Part shown: positions 58,901 to 64,000 of the stretch, piece after piece | Position numbering within the stretch: position 1 is the first letter of the stretch | How the letters are laid out: every line of letters begins with the position of its first letter | From: Whitmania pigra | Lineage: Eukaryota > Annelida > Clitellata > Hirudinida > Haemopidae | Direction: 5' to 3' | Assembly (NCBI GenBank): GCA_021613335.1 | Contig: JAJTWR010000332.1 | Coordinates: forward strand, 982,001-1,046,000 | DNA length: 64,000 nt | The notes under the pieces: model-generated | Told to the model about the DNA's origin: nothing | The model's database searches: none | Seen by the model: only the letters and a program-made list of their open reading frames with translations | Program-made: the position numbers and the translations under genes

Positions 58901-61900
58901 GCCCTGCAACTTTCACCCAAACAGGGGATCTTAAGAAGCATGCTAGCAAGCAGCATCCTGAATCTTACAATGAGTGTGCTTACTGCTCCAAGTACTTCTC
59001 TGTGGAATCTGCCCTTGATGCTCACCTGAGGAAGGCACATGGTAAAGATGTTGAGGCCAATCGGAGAAGAGTCTGTGTTAAGAAGAAGGAGAAGAAAGTG
59101 AGATTCATTTATGTCTTTGTGCAGTTAAAGTTTTTTTCAAATTTTTAAAAGATGTTAAAAATCGCCACACATTAAATAAAAATAACCTATTGCAGCTCGT
59201 AGCTTTAGTAGAAGTAGCAAAGTAACGTTTAGTAAGTAGGTTAGAATGGTTGACATTATCATATGCCTGAATAATCATTCTAAAAATGTTGGGAGATTTG
59301 TGGCTCTGTCAGAGTAAATTATCAAAGCAAGGTGCTTGGTCTCTGTATAGATCAGGGGTGGGCAAACTTTTTGACTCGAGGGCCGCAATGGGTTCATATA
59401 TTGGACCCGGGGGCCGGACCAAGAGTAGATGGACGGTGTGTATGTGTGAATTAATATAAATTAAATTTACATTTGTAACATTAAATGTTTAGATTAATTT
59501 AAGGTAGAAAAGCATAAAAAGAGTTATTTTACAAAACTTTTATGCAATGCATTTCTTTAATAAAATAGTATCTTCAATTTTAGTGGGAACAGTGTTGTTG
59601 GTCTCCCTTTCATTAAGGAATCAAAGTCAGGCGTTAGCTTTGTTGTAGCAATTCGCAGAATAGATCTGAGGTGTTGGTCAGTTAACTGGTATCTGTGTCG
59701 GGATTTATCGATCTTCATGACGCTGAACGTCTGTTCACACATGTAGGTTGAGCCAAACAAGGCCAAAATCTTCTGTGCCATTCCTCGGAGGTTTGGAAAA
59801 CAGTCATCTTTAATTGAGGCATAGAACTCTTTTAATGGAAGAGAGCGGAAATTCTCCTTTAAGATTGCATCAGAAAGACGATCGATTAGTTCCAATTGCA
59901 CTTCTTGTGCACTTATTCACATTTTGGATGGTCTTTTCCTGTGTGGCTAGTGTGGGAAAATGAGAGAAGATTTTCTTTGAAATTTGCCTAGAAAAAAAGG
60001 TCAACTTGGCATTGAAGGCATTTACATTACTATACATGTCGTGCACATACAGGTCTTTTCCCTGTAGCTTAACGTTAAGCTCATTCATGTGAGAAAAAAT
60101 GTCAACAGCAAACGCAAAGTCACACAGCCAATTCTTGTCGCTCAGCTCTGGAATATCATCAGACTTCCCCTTTAACTCCAAAAATGTATCAATCGCTTCT
60201 TTAAGATCCCACACTCGTTTAATGACTTTGCCCAAACTCAACCAGCGGACACGAGAGTGGTAAAGCAAGTGGTGGTCTGCGTCGGTTTCCTCCAGAAATG
60301 CAATGAACTGACGGTGCCGAAGTCCCTTTGCTCGTATGCAGTTAACAAGCTTTATAACTGACTAAATTATCTAGTGCTCCGCGAGCCGGCTTGAAACGGC
60401 CGCCGGGCCGTAGTTTGCCCATTGCTGGTATAGATTGTAGTTTGTAACCATGAAGATAAGTTGCTGGCAGTATGCCAAGTTCCATTTCTTCATTTGATGA
60501 GGTCAAATTGGAGATAAATTTTGCGTAATCTACTAACTTTATTTTAACAATTTGTGATTTGTTCTTTCAAAAAATAAAGTTATTTTTAATGACATTAGTT
60601 GCACAAACATATATAATGCGCTTGAAATATATATATCTTTGTTTGTTTACATCGAGTAAACAGAAAACATGCCGCACACAAGGTGACTGGACTATATTAC
60701 AGCTGCTTCTCTTCGTAGACACCTAGAAATACTAAATATTTCTAATTTTTGCCGATCCTAACTATGGCTAAAAAAGGCAAAAAAATTGTCTTTAAAAGAG
60801 AAAAACCGGACGAGGTTTGTACGCCGCACGAGCGGAGTTTATTTTTAACCATCGCGCCGATAACTTTTTAAAAGGGAACTTATAAATAGGTCAGATATTT
60901 TTACTTGGTAAGATAGTACTTCGAAAGAGGGTGTGTTTAAATTGTGACGAAATCTAGATTTGTGGAAAAGAAACGTAGGACTTGCATGCTGTCGCCCGCC
61001 CTCGTGATTGGATATTATTCCTACTTTGAATCACTCCTAGAAAAAGGCACCCATAATCCTTAGCATGTGGTTTTTTAATCAGATTCTGATTGATACCTCG
61101 AAATAACAGGTACTGCTCGAAAAAGACAGGGCAGAATCAAGAAGGCTGGCCATCGAAGAGGTCGAGAAGCGACATCCTGCCCGCGGAAATGCCGAGGAAT
61201 CCTATGCTTGCACTGTTTGTCGCAAGTGTTTTCACAACTATTCGAACATGTGCCGCCACAGACGCTTGGCGCACTACAAGGATTCGAAGGTCGACGATTT
61301 CTATGGTTTGGAAGACGAAGAAGAGGTTGGCCGAGTCTCCATCGCCAGTCACCAAGTGCAGTCATTACAACAGGCAGGTCACCAGGTTGGTGTTTCAACC
61401 AGGAGCTCGGGAGTCGTTTCAGTTGAATTGGGCTACAAACATTTCCTCGCCGTAAGTCAGACCGGTTCATTTGACCTCATTCGGCCTTATTTAATTATTA
61501 CTTGTTGTTCGTCAGGTGGCGCGCAACATACCAAAAAATCTCGAATTCTTCATCGAAGGAACGCAGCAGGATCTGAACAACGCCAAGAACCACATCAAAT
61601 GGAAAGACAACTTAAAGAGTCATTTCGATGGCACTGAAAATGACGTCAAAGAAGATGCACATGCAAGCGATGAGTCCAGTTTTACAACAATTCCAAATGT
61701 GTCCTTGGAGGATTACAACTTTCCAAAAGGATTTCAAATCACTTCAAAAGTCAATCATTTGACTTCGGAGTTGGAACTTCCGATGATCGCTGACAGTGAA
61801 AAGTCTCTTGAAAATGAAGAAGTTTGTGAGCCAAAGAAGGAAATAGAACCTGATGCAGGAGATGACAAGACTTTCCTGAAATTTTGTAGCAATTGCAAAA

Positions 61901-63882
61901 TGAATTTTGCAGACGAAAATGGGTTTGCCATTCATGTCTTGAGCTGTTCTTCGCTTGCGGAAGTCCCTCGAAAAGCTACGGCCACGTTGACCGAAGATGT
62001 GCACGACTACAGTCGAAAGGCAAATCCAGTGGAGGAGGCTTACAAAGTGTTTCCTGAGTTGTCGAAGCTTCCGATTAATTTATTTTCTAGTGAAGAAATT
62101 CTAGACCTCTCCAGACACAAGAACTGCGTCTTCATGAGTTCAGTTGATGCCAATGGAATGAGTTTTCCATGCACTGCAACTTCAGAGGAACCTCTTGACT
62201 TGACTGGTTCTAAGCAAAAGAAAATATTGCCAAACTCAACTTCGGCTGATTATTCTTCCGTGGCAATTAAAAGTTCTTCTGAATTTAAGTCATCCACACC
62301 GATTAAATCTCCGACTTCTCCCATCCTAAATTTCAAGGAAGAAGTAAACTCGCCTTCGCCTCAATCCAGATCATTCACCAACGGTCTGGTTTCGGCTCAA
62401 CAGTCTACTCAGATGATCAATATCAAACCACATAAGAAAATAATCTGCCTCGTGTGTTACATGTCTTTCACCGACAAGGAAAAAGCCATGGAGCACCAGG
62501 AATCGAGCCACGGGAATGTTGATTGTCGTCACGCAGAGGTCGATGAGGACTTTGAGATTTCCATGCTGAAAGTTCCCAAGCCCGATGGACTGTTGAGCTC
62601 ATCTCAAATTGTTTTCACTTGCGGTTGGTAGATCTCCAGTTCTTTCTAACTTCATTCAACACTGATGTCACTTTGAGGTTTAGTTATATAACTAAAGTCA
62701 TGTAAATATATATGATGTTAAGAATATTGATCACACAGTAAAATTTAAAGCAAAATATCATTAAATGCAGTTGCAGATAAACTCAAGGATGAAAGTTTGC
62801 AGAACGTCGAACAGACGAACGAAGCAATTTCCGAGGCGACCGTTGAAGAGCCTTCAAAAGAAGTCGAGAAGGAGGAGGAAAATCCTGAGTCATCCCTAAA
62901 AGTTGATGAAGTAGATGTTTCCACCGAGGAGCTTCTCATGACTGTCGTGTCGGAAGCAACCATGGCGCCTCCAGATGCGGCCGACCTCGGTGAAGATGCA
63001 GTCGTCTGCACAAAATGTCGACTGAGATTCACCGATCTATCTGCACTGCACGGTCACATCTCGGAGAGTTGTGGAGACTATTGGCGGAACTTGAGCGACC
63101 GCGTTTCCTGGGTGTTCGTCCTCAGGGGAAATCTCGTTCCACCAGAACGGGAGCAACCGAGCGGAACGAATCAGCCTAAGAAAAGGGGGAAATTCAAGTG
63201 GCATCAGAACTCCAATCCTCCGCTCTTTCGTTCCAACAGTTCCAATGACGAGAGCCTCAGAAAGCAGCTTCAATCGAGCGGTCGCAACGGAACCTCGACG
63301 ACGAACCTCGAGGCGAGTCGCAAACTCGTCGCCAACAAAGTCCTCACGAGAAAGCGCAGCCAGGAAATCGGTGCCGCGGTCATGAGCGCCATGGAGGACC
63401 CTGATTATTACGTACGGAGCAAGCGGAGAGCCTTTTTGCAGGTAAACTTATGTTTGTAACATTCCTAACAGAAGCTGTATTGATATTCTTTAATTTATTC
63501 ATCTTTTATTGTCCCATTCTTGAACTTTCAGCAGCAAAACTTGGCCAATGCTTCCAAGAAGGGCATGAAGAGGCAGACGAGTTTGGACTTGCCTCCAAAA
63601 CTAGCATCAACACTCATGGAAGGAAGTGATTCCAATCAAGCCAATAGCAGTTTGGACGAAGAAACTCTGGCAAACTTGAGCGGAGAAGGGTTCAACGAGG
63701 ACAACAATGATGATGACGACGACTACGACCCAAACAAATTCATGTGCATTTATTGTAGACATCAGTTTCAGTACACACGCACCTTGCGAAAGCACGTGCT
63801 CGAGTTTTGCCACGTGAGGAGGGAATATGTTGAAAACGGAGAGTACTTGGATGTCGAATGGGAGGACGATTTGAATTCAAAG
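55926..63882 (+). CDS. PRDM2: PRDM2/RIZ orthologue: PR/SET and zinc-finger regulator (3' partial)
   Basis: Exons: 55926-56013, 56276-56382, 56520-56678, 56854-56941, 57371-57921, 57987-58308, 58793-59097, 61110-61451, 61516-62623, 62771-63441, 63532-63882 (donor follows). Phases fit; 1364 codons visible. PRDM2 is a nuclear zinc-finger protein and putative H3K9 methyltransferase. PR/SET domain at about residues 28-140: KFGPFVGEKAYEV, FIWE, NWMRHINCA, EEQNIV, HPGEELLTWYE. Then an acidic stretch, C2H2 fingers at about 271, 384, 417, 444, 471, 500 and 574, FFIEGTQQDL (PRDM2 has NLNYYIDG here), EILDLSRHKNC, EEPLDLTGSK (880-884, CtBP-type PLDLT), and late fingers CTKCRLRF and CIYCRHQFQYTRTLRKHV. 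The order and motifs match PRDM2 rather than MECOM/PRDM16. Intron 1 uses a GC donor. Intron 7 carries hAT 7. The C-terminus is outside the window. Confidence 0.92.
57059..57151. repeat. 31-bp minisatellite, three copies
   Basis: Three head-to-tail copies beginning agttaattata, each ending ggattaatcttttaa, with single-base differences. In PRDM2 intron 4. Confidence 0.93.
59353..60427 (-). mobile_element. hAT transposon 7 (ZBED/GTF2IRD2-like), in PRDM2 intron 7
   Basis: Perfect 8-bp target duplication gtatagat (59345-59352 and 60428-60435). Inverted ends caggggtgggcaaact and the complement of cagcaatgggcaaact (13 of 16). It holds the C-terminal half of a minus-strand transposase. Confidence 0.95.
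59557..60268 (-). pseudogene. hAT transposase relic of hAT 7
   Basis: Frame 60268-59870 reads VRWLSLGKVIKRVWDLKEAI and later LCDFAFAVDIFSHMNELNV; after a frameshift, 59901-59557 reads LFGSTYMCEQTFSVMKIDKS and LTDQHLRSILRIA. These are the core and dimerisation segments of the GTF2IRD2/ZBED5-like (Charlie) hAT lineage. Confidence 0.9.
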
Positions 63883-64000
63883 GTGGACATAGTTTTTTGT
63901 AAAAACTCTTACTTTTGTAACTCTTACACTGTAGTATTATCATTACCTGTTATCATTTGCAGTTATTTGAACCAAATTAATCCTTTTTTTTAAACTCTCC

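Overview
This is nuclear DNA from an invertebrate animal. It is AT-rich, most genes are split into many short exons by GT-AG introns, microsatellites are abundant, and decayed DNA transposons and LINEs are everywhere. PRDM2-type, SLC22-type and DUF4062-NACHT-TPR genes make a metazoan certain. I could not fix the phylum from sequence alone. No tRNA, rRNA, CRISPR or operon structure was seen.

Layout. (1) 796-5497 (+): 3' part of a gene for a single-pass membrane protein with a CUB domain, a sushi domain, a transmembrane exon and a short cytoplasmic tail; its first visible exon follows a 700-bp TCA/TCG microsatellite. (2) 15402-6828 (-): a complete 22-exon gene for a 1020-residue DUF4062-NACHT-TPR protein, closest to TTC41/NPHP3; all exon phases close. 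(3) 19.3-16.4 kb (-): two small neighbouring genes with matching exon structure, probably tandem paralogues, followed by two more unrecognised minus-strand ORFs (23.2-22.8 and 25.3-23.7 kb). (4) 19473-22133: three hAT transposons nested inside one another, each with its own 8-bp target duplication. (5) 28999-45370 (+): a complete nine-exon SLC22 (organic ion transporter) gene, 585 residues, whose introns hold a recent Ty3/gypsy element (31839-36464), LINE pieces and three further hAT elements. (6) 45.7-49.6 kb: a diverged direct duplication just after the SLC22 gene. (7) 49.6-55.9 kb: no recognisable gene, several microsatellites. (8) 55926-63882 (+, runs off the window): a PRDM2/RIZ orthologue, with PR/SET domain, zinc fingers, PLDLT motif and a hAT element in intron 7.

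The genes do not form a pathway; they are neighbours. The strongest theme is mobile DNA: seven hAT copies can be delimited by target duplications and five of them lie in or nest within introns or other elements. I did not find a clear new biological system. The best leads are the nested hAT set, the paralogue pair at 16-19 kb, the duplicated block at 46-49 kb, two apparent GC-AG introns, and the 5.2-5.9 kb block that is open in several frames.
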